A stretch of 64,000 nucleotides of DNA from Motilibacter peucedani (lineage in GTDB: Bacteria > Actinomycetota > Actinomycetes > Motilibacterales > Motilibacteraceae). Numbering within the stretch: the stretch's first letter is position 1; the number at the start of each line of letters is the position of its first letter. Where the stretch lies: the NCBI RefSeq assembly GCF_003634695.1, contig NZ_RBWV01000010.1, forward strand, positions 496,001 through 560,000. Reading direction: 5' to 3'. The position numbers were made by a program, and so were the translations under genes. Positions 42,242-51,073 of the stretch are shown piece after piece. A model generated the notes under the pieces. That model was given only the letters and a program-made list of their open reading frames with translations, searched no databases and was not told where the DNA came from.

Positions 42242-43155
42242 GCAGCCCCGCGCCGCGCCGGCTCGCGGTCGTCGCGCACCCGGTCGACGCCTACTCGCCC
42301 CGCCGTCTCGCGCAGGCGGCGCGCGAGCAGGGGCACGAGGTGGCGCTGGTCGACGCCCGCCGGGTCTCCGCCTCGGCGGCGCGCACGCTGCTGCTCGACG
42401 GCTGGCCGGTCGAGGCCGACGGGGCCGTGCACATCCTGAGCACCGACTTCCCCAACGCGCTCGACGTGCTCGAACGCTGCCGGGCGACCCTGCCCGTGCT
42501 CAACCCGCGCGACGCGTGCCTGCGCAGCGCCGACAAGCACGCCACCTACCTCGCGCTGCTCGCCGCCGGTGTGCCGACGCCGGCGACCACGCGCTGCACC
42601 ACCGACGCGGAGCTGCTGGCTGCCGCCGAGCGCCACGGCTGGCCGGCGGTCGTCAAGCGGCCCGACGGCTCGGGAGGCGAGCAGGTACGCCTGGCGCGCG
42701 ACCCCGCGCAGCTGCGAGCCTGCGCCGCCGAGCTGCGCCGCGGTGGCGGTCCGCTGCTCGTGCAGCGGTTCGTGGCCCGCTCGTCCGGCACCGACCTGCG
42801 CCTGGTCGTCGTGGGCGGTGCGGTCGTCGCTGCGGGACGGCGGGTGGCGCTGCCCGGCGAGTTCCGCTCGAACCTCGCCCAGGGCGGCCACGGGGAGCGC
42901 GCGGAGCCGACCGAGCGCGAGTGCGAGCTCGCCGTGCGGGCAGCCGCGGCGGTCGGGCTCGACGTCGCCGGCGTCGACGTCCTGGCCGACGACGACGGGC
43001 CGGTGGTGCTCGAGACCAACAGCTTCCCCGGCCTCTACGACATCGAGCCGCTGACCGGGGTCGACGTGGCCGGCGCCGTCGTGGCGCTGCTGGCCGACCG
43101 GCTGCGCGCCGCCGCCGGCAGCGACGACGGGCTCGGCGAGGCGCGCGAGGCCTGA
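42238..43155 (+). CDS. RimK-like ATP-grasp ligase
   Basis: 305 residues. The N-terminus (VVAHPVDAYSPRRLAQAARE) resembles the pre-ATP-grasp domain of RimK. The ATP-grasp core has VVKRPDGSGGEQV, LLVQRFV, DLRLVVVGG and the metal site LETNSFPGLYDIE. RimK-type enzymes join amino acids to a carboxylate (glutamylation, lysine carrier or dipeptide synthesis). The substrate here is unknown. Coupling to a cupin regulator and a divergent exporter suggests a small made-and-exported or detoxified product, by inference. Confidence 0.85.
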   Translation: MSSPAPRRLAVVAHPVDAYSPRRLAQAAREQGHEVALVDARRVSASAARTLLLDGWPVEADGAVHILSTDFPNALDVLERCRATLPVLNPRDACLRSADKHATYLALLAAGVPTPATTRCTTDAELLAAAERHGWPAVVKRPDGSGGEQVRLARDPAQLRACAAELRRGGGPLLVQRFVARSSGTDLRLVVVGGAVVAAGRRVALPGEFRSNLAQGGHGERAEPTERECELAVRAAAAVGLDVAGVDVLADDDGPVVLETNSFPGLYDIEPLTGVDVAGAVVALLADRLRAAAGSDDGLGEAREA

Positions 43156-43184
43156 GCGCGCTGCGCGCCCCGGCGAGCCCGGCG

Positions 43185-43949
43185 TCAGGGGCGGCGGGCG
43201 GTGACGAAGCGGTCGTCGCCGAACTGGTCGCGCCGGTCCTGCACCTCGAGCCAGCGCGGGGCGAAGACCGCGGGCGCCGAGCTGCCCTGCCGGTCCGAGT
43301 GCTCGACCACCACGAGGCCGCCGGGACGCAGCAGCCGCCAGGCGGCCTGCTCGACCTCGCGCACGGCGTCGAGGCCGTCGGGGCCGCTGACGAGCGCCTG
43401 GTGCGGGTCGTGGTCGCGCACGCCGGGATCGACGCCGGCCAGCTCGTGGTCGGCGACGTAGGGCGGGTTGCTGGTCACGACGTCGACCTGGCCGTCCAGG
43501 TCGGGGAACGAGCTGACGGCCGGCGACTCCACGAACGGCACGTCGAGGCCGAGCCGCTCGGCGTTGCGCCGGGCCCAACCGAGCGCGACCGGGTCGAGGT
43601 CGGAGGCGCGCACGTGCGCGTGCGGGCACTCGGCGGCCACCGAGAGCGCGACCGTGCCCCCGCCGGTGCACAGGTCGACCACCACGGGGTTCCCCGGCAG
43701 TGCGGCCACGTGGGCCACCACGGCGTCGACCACCGCGGAGGTCTCGGGCTGGGGCAGGAACACCCCGTCGCCCACCGCGAGCTCCAAGCCGCGGAACTGC
43801 ACGCGGCCGAGGACGCGGCCCAGCGGCTCGCCCGCCTCCCGCCGCGCCTGCAGCTCGCGCAGCAGCACCTCGTGCTCGCCGGACCAGGGGCCGGGCAGCT
43901 GCCCGCTGACGGAGGCGGTCAGGGCGACGTGCTCGTCGAGGTCCTGCAC
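43185..43949 (-). CDS. PrmC/HemK-like N5-glutamine methyltransferase
   Basis: 254 residues. SAM methyltransferase with VVDLCTGGGTVALSVA and the diagnostic TSNPPYVADHE. The motif and the FLPQPETSAVVDAV region match PrmC, which methylates the GGQ glutamine of release factors. The expected prmC location (next to prfA) is elsewhere and a second copy may exist, so this may be a paralogue with another target. It is convergent with the ATP-grasp gene. Confidence 0.8.
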   Translation of the reverse strand: MQDLDEHVALTASVSGQLPGPWSGEHEVLLRELQARREAGEPLGRVLGRVQFRGLELAVGDGVFLPQPETSAVVDAVVAHVAALPGNPVVVDLCTGGGTVALSVAAECPHAHVRASDLDPVALGWARRNAERLGLDVPFVESPAVSSFPDLDGQVDVVTSNPPYVADHELAGVDPGVRDHDPHQALVSGPDGLDAVREVEQAAWRLLRPGGLVVVEHSDRQGSSAPAVFAPRWLEVQDRRDQFGDDRFVTARRP

Positions 43950-44143
43950 TCGAGTCTCCTGCGGGGTCGTGGGGAGGGGCGGTGCCCCTGAGGCGGAGGA
44001 CGGGTCCGCTCAGGGTCGCACCAGGGTCTGGTCCGGGTCCGTCCCCGATGTGCCCCACCCGGTCGGGCGAGCAGTGTGGAGTCATCGGGCGAGACACCTT
44101 CGCACGAGTGCTCCCATCCCACCTGTCGAGAGAGAGAACCCCC

Positions 44144-44398
44144 ATGGACGGCATCCACGACTGCATGCGGCGCGAGGGCCTGGTCCGGCCGCGCTCGGGC
44201 AGGGTCCTCGGCGGCGTCTGCGCCGGCCTCGCCACCCGGCTCGGCCTCGAGCCCTGGCCCACCCGCGCGCTGTTCGTGCTCGCGCTGCTCGTGCTGCCCG
44301 GCAGCCAGCTCCTCGTCTACCCCCTGCTCTGGGTGCTGATGCCCAAGGAGGCGCCCGCCGCCCAGGCGTGGACCGGCACTCCGCACCCGGCGATCTGA
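44144..44398 (+). CDS. Small PspC-domain membrane protein
   Basis: 84 residues. The PspC motif (GRVLGGVCAGLATRLGLEP) is followed by a transmembrane segment (ALFVLALLVLPGSQLLVYPLLWVLMP). Probably a membrane-stress or anti-sigma-type factor, as PspC domains are. The 194 bases before it (43950-44143) hold no other gene. The FMN riboswitch follows within 53 bases. Confidence 0.85.
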   Translation: MDGIHDCMRREGLVRPRSGRVLGGVCAGLATRLGLEPWPTRALFVLALLVLPGSQLLVYPLLWVLMPKEAPAAQAWTGTPHPAI

Positions 44399-44450
44399 GC
44401 CGACCCCTGCCGCGAGCGGCCCGTCCGTGAGAGCCTGGGACCGACAACGA

Positions 44451-44579
44451 CGCGTGCCCCGGGGTCGGTGCAATTCCGAACCGGCGGTGACAGTCCGCGA
44501 CCCGGCCGCAGCCAGCGGCCGGTTGACCCGGTGCAACTCCGGGACCGACGGTGAGAGTCCGGACGGGAGGCGGCACGCG
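44451..44579 (+). ncRNA. FMN riboswitch (RFN element)
   Basis: The closing stem P1 is CGCGTGCC (44451-44458) with GGCACGCG (44572-44579). Inside lie the conserved elements: GGTCGGTGCAATTCCGAACC, CGGCGGTGACAGTCCGCGAC, CCGGTGCAACTCCGGGACCG and ACGGTGAGAGTCCGGACGG. This is the complete FMN aptamer, controlling the riboflavin operon that follows. Confidence 0.95.
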
Positions 44580-44691
44580 GCGGGGTGCACCCGGAGCGCC
44601 CGGGCGCGGTCGCAGCTCTGACGTCCTCCGACGTCTCCAGCCGGCCGTCGCCGTGGGGCCTCGGCGGCCGCACCCCAGCCGCGCCGACCCT

Positions 44692-44731
44692 CCTGCACCT
44701 CCCGGAGCCGCCCGAGCGCGGAGGGAGCAGG
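44692..44731 (+). promoter_or_regulatory. Possible Shine-Dalgarno-sequestering hairpin of the FMN riboswitch
   Basis: CCTGC (44692-44696) can pair with GCAGG (44727-44731), and TCCC (44700-44703) with GGGA (44723-44726), hiding the GGAGGGAG ribosome binding site at 44720-44727. No T-tract terminator lies between aptamer and ribD, so control of translation is more likely than attenuation. The remaining leader 44580-44691 is GC-rich with further possible stems. Confidence 0.5.
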
Positions 44732-44736
44732 GCCCG

Positions 44737-45855
44737 GTGGCAGGCGCGAGCGAGATCACCGCCATGCGGCGCGCCGTCGAGCTGGCGGGCCGCGGCGCAG
44801 CGACGGCCTCGCCCAACCCCGTCGTCGGGTGCGTGGTGCTCGCCCCCTCGGGCGAGACCGTCGGCGAGGGCTGGCACGAGCGGCCCGGCGGCCCCCACGC
44901 CGAGGTGGCCGCCCTGCGCAGGGCGGGGCCTGCCGCCCGTGGCGCCACGGCGGTGGTCACCCTCGAGCCCTGCCGGCACACCGGGCGCACCGGCCCGTGC
45001 ACCACCGCGTTGCTGGAAGCAGGGGTCGCGCGCGTCGTCTACGCCGTGCCCGACCCGAGCGATCAGGCCGGAGGGGGAGCCGCCGTCCTCGCGGCGGCCG
45101 GCGTCGAGGTCGAGGCCGGCGTGCTCCGTGCCGAGGCCGAGCAGGTCAACGCCCGCTGGCTCGCCGCCGCCCGGCTCGGCCGCCCGCACGTCACGTGGAA
45201 GTTCGCCGGCACGCTCGACGGCCGCTCGGCGGCTGCCGACGGCAGCAGCCGCTGGATCACCGGGCCGGAGGCGCGCGCCGACGTCCACCGGCTGCGGGCC
45301 GGGATGGACGCCGTCGTCGTCGGCGTCGGCACCGTGCTCGCCGACGACCCGGCGCTGACCGTACGCGGCGTGCACCCGCCGCCCGCCCGCCCGCCGCTGC
45401 GCGTGGTGGTCGACAGCGCCGGGCGCACCCCGTCGACCGCGCGCGTCCTCGACGCGGAGGCGCCCACGTGGGTCGCCACGACCGCCGAGCTCGGCAGCGA
45501 CGCTGCCGGCCGCGTACCCCTCGCCGCCGTCGTGTACGGCCTGCGCGCGCGAGGCGTGCTCGCCGCCCTGCTCGAGGGCGGTCCGACGCTGGCCGGCGCC
45601 TTCGTGCGCGCCGGGCTCGTCGACCGGGTCGTCGGCTACGTCGCGCCCGCGCTGCTCGGAGCCGGCGCGGCCGTCCTCGGCGAGGCCGGGGTCGCCTCGA
45701 TCGACGGCGCCCACCGGCTCGTGCTCGACGACGTGACGCTGCTCGGCACCGACCTGCGGCTGACCGGCTCGTTCGCCCGGCGCCCCCACCAGCCTGCACA
45801 CCCGTCCGGCACCGCGGGTGCCAGCGAGGAGGAGTCCACGTGTTCACCGGGATAG
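44737..45855 (+). CDS. ribD: Bifunctional diaminohydroxyphosphoribosylaminopyrimidine deaminase / reductase
   Basis: 372 residues. N-terminal cytidine-deaminase-type domain with zinc ligands in HAEVAAL and [18 protein letters not shown]-terminal reductase ([36 protein letters not shown]). The GTG at 44737 is nine bases after GGAGGGAG; ATG 44764 is an alternative. Carries out the second and third steps of riboflavin synthesis. Its end overlaps ribC by 16 bases. Confidence 0.95.
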   Translation: MAGASEITAMRRAVELAGRGAATASPNPVVGCVVLAPSGETVGEGWHERPGGPHAEVAALRRAGPAARGATAVVTLEPCRHTGRTGPCTTALLEAGVARVVYAVPDPSDQAGGGAAVLAAAGVEVEAGVLRAEAEQVNARWLAAARLGRPHVTWKFAGTLDGRSAAADGSSRWITGPEARADVHRLRAGMDAVVVGVGTVLADDPALTVRGVHPPPARPPLRVVVDSAGRTPSTARVLDAEAPTWVATTAELGSDAAGRVPLAAVVYGLRARGVLAALLEGGPTLAGAFVRAGLVDRVVGYVAPALLGAGAAVLGEAGVASIDGAHRLVLDDVTLLGTDLRLTGSFARRPHQPAHPSGTAGASEEESTCSPG

Positions 45856-46448
45856 TCGAGGAGCTCGGCTCCGTCGTCCGCGTCGAGCAGCTCGCCGACA
45901 GCGCGCGGCTGCACGTGCGGGGACCGCGGGTGGTCTCCGACGCCGTGCCCGGCGCGAGCATCGCCGTCAACGGCGTCTGCCTGACGGTCACCGAGCTCGA
46001 GGGCGACGTCTTCGCCGCCGACGTCATGCGCGAGACGCTCGACCGGTCCTCGCTGGGCGCGCTGCAGGCCGGCGCCGCGGTCAACCTCGAGCGGCCCGTG
46101 CGCCTGCAGGACCGGCTCGGCGGCCACGTCGTGCAGGGCCACGTCGACGGCGTCGGCACCGTGCTGTCGCGCACGCCGGGGGAGCGCTGGGAGGTGGTCC
46201 GCGTCGGCGTGCCGGCCGGGCTGCTGCGCTACGTCGTCGAGAAGGGCTCGATCACGGTCGACGGCGTCTCGCTGACCGTGAGCGCTCGCGGCACGGGCGA
46301 GGGCGGCGACTGGCTGGAGGTCAGCCTCATCCCGACGACGCTCGCGCTCACGACGCTGGGCGGCGCACCGCCCGGCACGCCGGTCAACCTCGAGGTCGAC
46401 GTGCTGGCGAAGTACGTCGAGTCGCTGCTCGCCGGGGCCGGCAGGTGA
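45840..46448 (+). CDS. ribC: Riboflavin synthase, alpha subunit
   Basis: 202 residues. Two lumazine-binding repeats, each starting near [11 protein letters not shown] and [11 protein letters not shown], with [10 protein letters not shown] and [10 protein letters not shown]. Dismutates two lumazines to riboflavin. Also named ribE in some genomes. GTG start inside the end of ribD with GAGGAGG upstream. Confidence 0.95.
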   Translation: MFTGIVEELGSVVRVEQLADSARLHVRGPRVVSDAVPGASIAVNGVCLTVTELEGDVFAADVMRETLDRSSLGALQAGAAVNLERPVRLQDRLGGHVVQGHVDGVGTVLSRTPGERWEVVRVGVPAGLLRYVVEKGSITVDGVSLTVSARGTGEGGDWLEVSLIPTTLALTTLGGAPPGTPVNLEVDVLAKYVESLLAGAGR

Positions 46449-47713
46449 GCGCGCCGACGGTCGGCCTCGCGTCGGTCGAGCGCGCCGTCGAGGAGGTGCG
46501 CGCCGGCCGGCCGGTAATCGTCGTCGACGACGCCGACCGCGAGGACGAGGGCGACCTGATCTTCGCGGGCGAGCACGCCACCCCGGAGCTGGTGGCCTTC
46601 GTCGTGCGGCACACCTCGGGCTACCTGTGCGTGAGCCTGCCCGAGGAGGAGGCCGACCGGCTCGGACTGCCGCCGATGACGGTCGTCAACGAGGACCGGC
46701 GCGGCACCGCGTACTCCGTCACCGTGGACGCGCGCGCCGGCGTCACGACCGGCATCTCGGCCACCGACCGCGCCCACACGATCCGGCTGCTCTCGAGCCC
46801 GGACACCGGCGCCGGCGACCTGTCGCGGCCGGGCCACGTCGTCCCGCTGCGCGCCCGCCCCGGCGGCGTGCTGCGCCGCGCGGGCCACACCGAGGCGGCC
46901 GTCGACCTGTGCCGGCTCGCCGGCCTGCGTCCGGCCGGGGTGCTCGCCGAGGTGGTGAGCGAGGAACGGCCCGGCGACATGGCCCGGCTGCCCGAGCTGA
47001 CGCGCTTCGCCGAGCGCCACGGCCTCGTGGTCGTGACGATCGCCGACCTCATCGCCCACCGGCGCCGCGTCGACCGCTACGTCGAGCGGGTCGCCGAGAC
47101 GGTGCTGCCGACGCGCTGGGGCTCGTTCCGCGCCGTCGGCTACCGCGACGTCGTGGACGGCGCGGAGCAGGTGGCCCTGGTCGCCGGCGAGGTGGGCGAC
47201 GGCGAGGACGTGCTCGTACGCGTGCACTCCGAGTGCCTCACCGGCGACGCCTTCGGCTCCCTGCGCTGCGACTGCGGCCCGCAGCTCGAGGCCGCGCTGC
47301 AGGCAGTGACGGCGGAGGGCCGCGGCGTCGTGCTCTACCTGCGCGGCCACGAGGGCCGGGGGATCGGGCTGGTCGACAAGCTGCGTGCCTACGCGCTGCA
47401 GGACTCCGGCGCCGACACCGTCGAGGCGAACCTCGCGCTCGGCCTGCCGGCCGACGCGCGCGACTACGGCAGCGGCGCCCAGGTGCTCGCCGACCTCGGC
47501 GTGCGCACCATGCGCCTGCTGACCAACAACCCGACCAAGCGCGCGGGGCTCGAGGGCTACGGGCTCCAGATCACCGGTACGGTTCCGCTGGCGGTCGCTG
47601 CGACCAGCGACAACCTGCGCTACCTGCAGACCAAGCGCGACCGGATGGGGCACACGCTGCCCGACCTGCCGGAGCTGCCGGACGCCATCGAGAGGGAGAG
47701 GAACGCGACGTGA
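46445..47713 (+). CDS. ribBA: Bifunctional 3,4-DHBP synthase / GTP cyclohydrolase II
   Basis: 422 residues. RibB part (about 1-205): [38 protein letters not shown]. RibA part: zinc site [18 protein letters not shown], catalytic [17 protein letters not shown], and [17 protein letters not shown]. Both halves look active. Coupled by overlaps to ribC and ribH. Confidence 0.96.
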   Translation: MSAPTVGLASVERAVEEVRAGRPVIVVDDADREDEGDLIFAGEHATPELVAFVVRHTSGYLCVSLPEEEADRLGLPPMTVVNEDRRGTAYSVTVDARAGVTTGISATDRAHTIRLLSSPDTGAGDLSRPGHVVPLRARPGGVLRRAGHTEAAVDLCRLAGLRPAGVLAEVVSEERPGDMARLPELTRFAERHGLVVVTIADLIAHRRRVDRYVERVAETVLPTRWGSFRAVGYRDVVDGAEQVALVAGEVGDGEDVLVRVHSECLTGDAFGSLRCDCGPQLEAALQAVTAEGRGVVLYLRGHEGRGIGLVDKLRAYALQDSGADTVEANLALGLPADARDYGSGAQVLADLGVRTMRLLTNNPTKRAGLEGYGLQITGTVPLAVAATSDNLRYLQTKRDRMGHTLPDLPELPDAIERERNAT

Positions 47714-48192
47714 GCGGCGCAGGAGCACCCACCACGCTGGCCGACGGGCACGGGCTGCGCGTCGCCGTGGTCGCGGCCAGCTGGCACCAGCAGGTGATGG
47801 ACGGCCTGCTCGACGGCGCCATGCGCGCGCTCGCCGAGTGCAAGGTCGAGGAGCCGTGGCTGGTCCGCGTGCCGGGCACGTTCGAGCTGCCGGTGGCGGC
47901 GGCCCGGCTCGCGCGGTGCAAGATCGACGCCATCGTGGCGCTGGGGGTCGTGATCCGCGGCGGCACGCCGCACTTCGACTACGTCTGCTCGGCGGCCACC
48001 TCGGGGCTGACCCAGGTCTCGGTCACCACCGGCATCCCGGTCGGCTTCGGCGTGCTCACGTGCGACGACGAGGCGCAGGCACTGGCACGCAGTGGTCTGC
48101 CGGGGTCCGAAGAGGACAAGGGTTATGAGGCGGCGAGTGCCGCCGTCAGCACCGCGGTGCGGCTGCGCGACATCGAGAAGGGTTGGGCATGA
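47710..48192 (+). CDS. ribH: 6,7-Dimethyl-8-ribityllumazine synthase
   Basis: 160 residues. [14 protein letters not shown] and [16 protein letters not shown] with the catalytic His region are present. Makes lumazine for RibC. Overlaps hisE by four bases, linking the riboflavin operon to histidine synthesis. Confidence 0.95.
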   Translation: MSGAGAPTTLADGHGLRVAVVAASWHQQVMDGLLDGAMRALAECKVEEPWLVRVPGTFELPVAAARLARCKIDAIVALGVVIRGGTPHFDYVCSAATSGLTQVSVTTGIPVGFGVLTCDDEAQALARSGLPGSEEDKGYEAASAAVSTAVRLRDIEKGWA

Positions 48193-48452
48193 AGACGTTC
48201 GAGGGCCTGTGGGCAGAGCTCAGCGAGAAGGCGGCCACCCGGCCGGCCGGCTCGGGCACCGTCGAGGAGCTCGACCGCGGCGTGCACTTCATCGGCAAGA
48301 AGGTGCTCGAGGAGGCCGCCGAGTCGTGGATGGCGGCCGAGCACGAGTCCGACGAGCGCACGGCCGAGGAGGTCAGCCAGCTGCTCTACCACGTGCAGGT
48401 GCTGCTGCTGGCACGCGGGCTGACGCTGGAGGACGTCTACGCGCACCTGTGA
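48189..48452 (+). CDS. hisE: Phosphoribosyl-ATP pyrophosphohydrolase
   Basis: 87 residues, the normal length. Second step of histidine synthesis. MazG-like helical fold with [17 protein letters not shown] and [14 protein letters not shown] (metal-binding Glu residues). ATG 48189 overlaps ribH; TTG 48183 in frame is a less likely start. In most actinobacteria hisG follows at once; here it is about 1 kb away. Confidence 0.93.
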   Translation: MKTFEGLWAELSEKAATRPAGSGTVEELDRGVHFIGKKVLEEAAESWMAAEHESDERTAEEVSQLLYHVQVLLLARGLTLEDVYAHL

Positions 48453-48459
48453 GGCATGT

Positions 48460-48501
48460 TTGACGTGTGGTTGTAAGTCCGCTTACGATAAGCGTACTTA
48501 C
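48460..48501 (+). promoter_or_regulatory. Promoter with overlapping palindromic operator (SRPBCC-MarR unit)
   Basis: -35 TTGACG (48460-48465), 18-base spacer, -10 TACGAT (48484-48489). A 29-base palindrome spans 48473-48501 (centre 48487, two mismatched pairs) and covers the -10 box. It is made of two smaller inverted repeats, GTAAG-N4-CTTAC (48473-48486) and TAAG-N4-CTTA (48489-48500). This is MarR-type operator geometry, and the MarR gene is second in the unit. Confidence 0.8.
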
Positions 48502-48519
48502 TACCGGAGGGACGACACG

Positions 48520-48960
48520 ATGGTCGACTACACGCACAGCCTGGACACCACTGCCGACGCTGCAGCGGTGTGGGCGCTCTACGCCGACCCCGCCTCCTGG
48601 CCCTCGTGGGACGGTGGGTGCGAGCGCCAGGAGCTCGACGGCCCGCTCGCCGCCGGCACCACGGGCCGGTTCACGCCGGCGGGCGGCGAGCCGCTGCCCT
48701 TCACGGTCACCTGGGCGCAGCCGGGTGCCGGCTTCACCGACGAGTTCGAGCTTCCCGGCGCGGTGCTGCGCGGCACCCACACGCTCACCCCGCTGGCCGA
48801 CGGGGGCACGCGCATCACCCACCGCATGGAGCTCACCGGCCCGGCGGCCGACGAGCTGGCACAGCACATCTGGGCCGGCATCACCGACGACATCCCGCTC
48901 ACCGTCGCGGCGCTCGCACGCGCCGCAGGAGCGGTTCACGCGGCAGTGCCCGCGGGATGA
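48520..48960 (+). CDS. SRPBCC (START-like) ligand-binding protein
   Basis: 146 residues. Polyketide-cyclase/START-like fold: VDYTHSLDTTADAAAVWALY at the start, WPSWD, and a C-terminal helix ([14 protein letters not shown]). Such proteins bind hydrophobic small molecules. CGGAGGG precedes the ATG. It is co-translated with the MarR regulator, so the two may sense or handle the same compound. The exact role is unknown. Confidence 0.85.
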   Translation: MVDYTHSLDTTADAAAVWALYADPASWPSWDGGCERQELDGPLAAGTTGRFTPAGGEPLPFTVTWAQPGAGFTDEFELPGAVLRGTHTLTPLADGGTRITHRMELTGPAADELAQHIWAGITDDIPLTVAALARAAGAVHAAVPAG

Positions 48961-49433
48961 GCGGGCAGCGGCAGGGCCCCGGCGCGGGGGAGAGCCCGGG
49001 GTTCCTGCTCTGGCGCGCGACCCTGCGCTGGCAGCGCGTCATGGCGGCGACGCTCGCGCCGCTCGAGCTCACGCACGTGCAGTTCGTGCTGTTGGCGTCG
49101 GCGTTCTGGCTGGGGAGCACCGAGGGTCGTCCGCCCAGCCAGCGCGAGCTCGCCGACCACGCCGCCAGCGACGTGATGACGACCAGCTCGGTGGTGCGCG
49201 CGCTCGAGGGCAAGGGGCTCGTCGAGCGGGTGCCCGACGCGACCGACGCGCGGGTGCGGCGAGTCGTGGTGACAGCTGCCGGCGCGGAGCTCGCACAGCG
49301 GGCGATGTCGCAGGTCGAGCAGGCCGACCGCACCTTCTTCGCCGAGTCGGCCGGCGGTGCCGACGAGGCCGTGGTGCTCGAGCTCCTGCGCGGGCTCGCC
49401 GGCTGGCCGGCCGGGGGCCGTCTGACAGGATGA
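48957..49433 (+). CDS. MarR-family transcriptional regulator
   Basis: 158 residues. Winged helix with LTHVQFVLLASAFWL, SQRELADHAASDVMTTSSVVRALEGKGLVERV (read in part) and the wing DATDARVRRVVVTAAG. Predicted to bind the palindrome at 48473-48501 and repress its own unit. Four-base overlaps with the SRPBCC gene before and hisG after make it part of a run-through transcript into hisG. Confidence 0.9.
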   Translation: MSGQRQGPGAGESPGFLLWRATLRWQRVMAATLAPLELTHVQFVLLASAFWLGSTEGRPPSQRELADHAASDVMTTSSVVRALEGKGLVERVPDATDARVRRVVVTAAGAELAQRAMSQVEQADRTFFAESAGGADEAVVLELLRGLAGWPAGGRLTG

Positions 49434-50284
49434 CGCCCGTGCTCAAGGTCGCCGTGCCCAACAAGGGCTCCCTGTCCGCCGCTGCCAGCGAGATGCTCAA
49501 GGAAGCGGGCTACGCCCAGCGCAGCGACCCCCGCGAGCTCGCCCTCCACGACGCGGCCAACGACGTCGAGTTCTTCTTCCTGCGCCCGCGCGACATCGCC
49601 GTCTACGTCGGCTCCGGGCAGCTCGACGTCGGCATCACCGGCCGCGACCTGCTCCTCGACTCCGGCGCGCCCGCCGAGGAGGTGCTCCCGCTCGGCTTCG
49701 CCCGCTCGACCTTCCGCTACGCCGCGCGGGTCGGCACCGCGACGAGCCCGGCCGACTTCGAGGGCAAGCGGGTGGCGACCTCCTACGCCGGGCTCGTCTC
49801 GGCGCACCTGGGCGAGCTCGGGGTGAGCGCCGAGGTGATCCGCCTCGACGGCGCGGTGGAGACCTCCGTGCGCCTCGGGCTGGCCGACGCCATCGCCGAC
49901 GTCGTCGAGACCGGCACGACGCTGCGCCAGGCAGGTCTCGAGGTGCTGGGCGAGCCGATCCTGCGCAGCGAGGCCGTCCTCGCGCGCCGCGTCGGCGCCC
50001 CGGGCAACCCGGCGGTCGACCAGCTGGTGCGCCGGATCCAGGGCGTCATCATCGCCCGGCAGTACGTCCTCATGGACTACGACGTCCGCGCCGAGCTGGT
50101 CGCCGAGGCCGTCGGCATCACCCCCGGCCTCGAGTCGCCCACCGTGTCGCCCCTGCACGACAAGGGCTGGGTCGCGGTGCGCGCGATGGTCAAGTCGGCC
50201 GAGACCAACCGCGTCATGGACGAGCTCTGGGAGCTCGGCGCCCGCGGCATCCTGGTCACCGGCATCCACGCGTGCCGCCTCTGA
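49430..50284 (+). CDS. hisG: ATP phosphoribosyltransferase, long form
   Basis: 284 residues. First enzyme of histidine synthesis. Catalytic domain with AVPNKGSLSAAASEML and the PRPP motif DAIADVVETGTTLRQAGL; the C-terminal ACT-like domain (DKGWVAVRAMVKSAETNRVMDELWELGA, part) gives histidine feedback. ATG 49430 overlaps marR; GTG 49439 is an alternative start. Confidence 0.95.
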   Translation: MTPVLKVAVPNKGSLSAAASEMLKEAGYAQRSDPRELALHDAANDVEFFFLRPRDIAVYVGSGQLDVGITGRDLLLDSGAPAEEVLPLGFARSTFRYAARVGTATSPADFEGKRVATSYAGLVSAHLGELGVSAEVIRLDGAVETSVRLGLADAIADVVETGTTLRQAGLEVLGEPILRSEAVLARRVGAPGNPAVDQLVRRIQGVIIARQYVLMDYDVRAELVAEAVGITPGLESPTVSPLHDKGWVAVRAMVKSAETNRVMDELWELGARGILVTGIHACRL

Positions 50285-50313
50285 GCCCGCGGGCGGCACC
50301 GGGCGAGCGGCGA

Positions 50314-50760
50314 GTGCCACAGCTCCCGCACGTCTTCCGCCCGCGGTGGGCCCGGTGGGTGCCGCTGGGCTTCGCCGGTGCCCTGCTGGTCGGCGGGCTG
50401 CTCCTCGCGCTCGCCAGCAGCGGCTGGCCGGCGGCCGACCGCATCCTCATGGTCGCCACGACGCTGGCCACCACGTGGTTCCTCCACCGGCTCTCGGCGG
50501 TGCGGGTGCGGGCCGACGACGAGGGGCTCACCGTCGTCAACCTGCGTGGCCGTCGGCGGCTGGCCTGGGCGCAGGTCGTCGGCGTGCGGCTCGGCGACGA
50601 CGACCCCTGGCTCGTCCTCGACGTGTCGGACGGCACGACCGTCTCGGCCATGGGGGTGCAGGGCTCGGAGGGCGCGTACGCTCGCGAGCAGGCCCTGCAG
50701 ATCGCTCGGCTGGTGGCGCGCCGCTCGCGGGTGACGGGCGACGGCCGGCCGGGCCGCTGA
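50314..50760 (+). CDS. Small PH-like membrane protein
   Basis: 148 residues. Two hydrophobic segments near the N-terminus (LGFAGALLVGGLLLALASS and the region before FLHRLSAVRV) followed by a bacterial PH-like beta domain (DDEGLTVVNLRGRRRLAWAQVVGVRLG). A membrane protein next to hisG is conserved in mycobacteria (Rv2120c). The start is uncertain: GTG 50314 is chosen, GTG 50272 would overlap hisG. Confidence 0.75.
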   Translation: MPQLPHVFRPRWARWVPLGFAGALLVGGLLLALASSGWPAADRILMVATTLATTWFLHRLSAVRVRADDEGLTVVNLRGRRRLAWAQVVGVRLGDDDPWLVLDVSDGTTVSAMGVQGSEGAYAREQALQIARLVARRSRVTGDGRPGR

Positions 50761-50779
50761 GCCGGAGAGGGAGGCCGCC

Positions 50780-51073
50780 GTGGGGATGATGCGCTGGATG
50801 CGCGGCAACGACTCGGCCAGTGCCGGCATGATCGGCGCCGGGCTCAACGAGCTGCACGCGGCCTTCAACGGCACCAAGAAGACGCTCGTCGTCGAGCGCG
50901 AGTCGCGCGCCCTGCGCCGCGACGACGAGGCACAGGAGGGCGACGCGCCCCCGGAGCAGCAGCGGGGCGCCGCGTGGTCGGGTGCGCCGTCGGTCACGAT
51001 CCGCCGCTCCGACGCGGCCGAGGCGGCGGAGCGCGCGCGGACCCTCGACGAGGGCCCCTCAGTCGCCCAGTAG
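50780..51073 (+). CDS. Conserved small protein of unknown function
   Basis: 97 residues, GTG start with GGAGAGGGAGG before it. The N-terminus (GMIGAGLNELHAAFNGTKK) is helical; the rest is charged with Glu/Arg and Ala. It may belong to a small actinobacterial family with a conserved helix and an ERE/RRD segment, but I cannot name it with confidence. Overlaps the convergent kinase gene by 15 bases. Confidence 0.6.
   Translation: MGMMRWMRGNDSASAGMIGAGLNELHAAFNGTKKTLVVERESRALRRDDEAQEGDAPPEQQRGAAWSGAPSVTIRRSDAAEAAERARTLDEGPSVAQ

Noticed and set aside
43185-43949. Calling this gene prmC outright
   Set aside because: The motif fits, but prmC normally follows prfA and this copy is in an accessory block, so only PrmC-like is stated.
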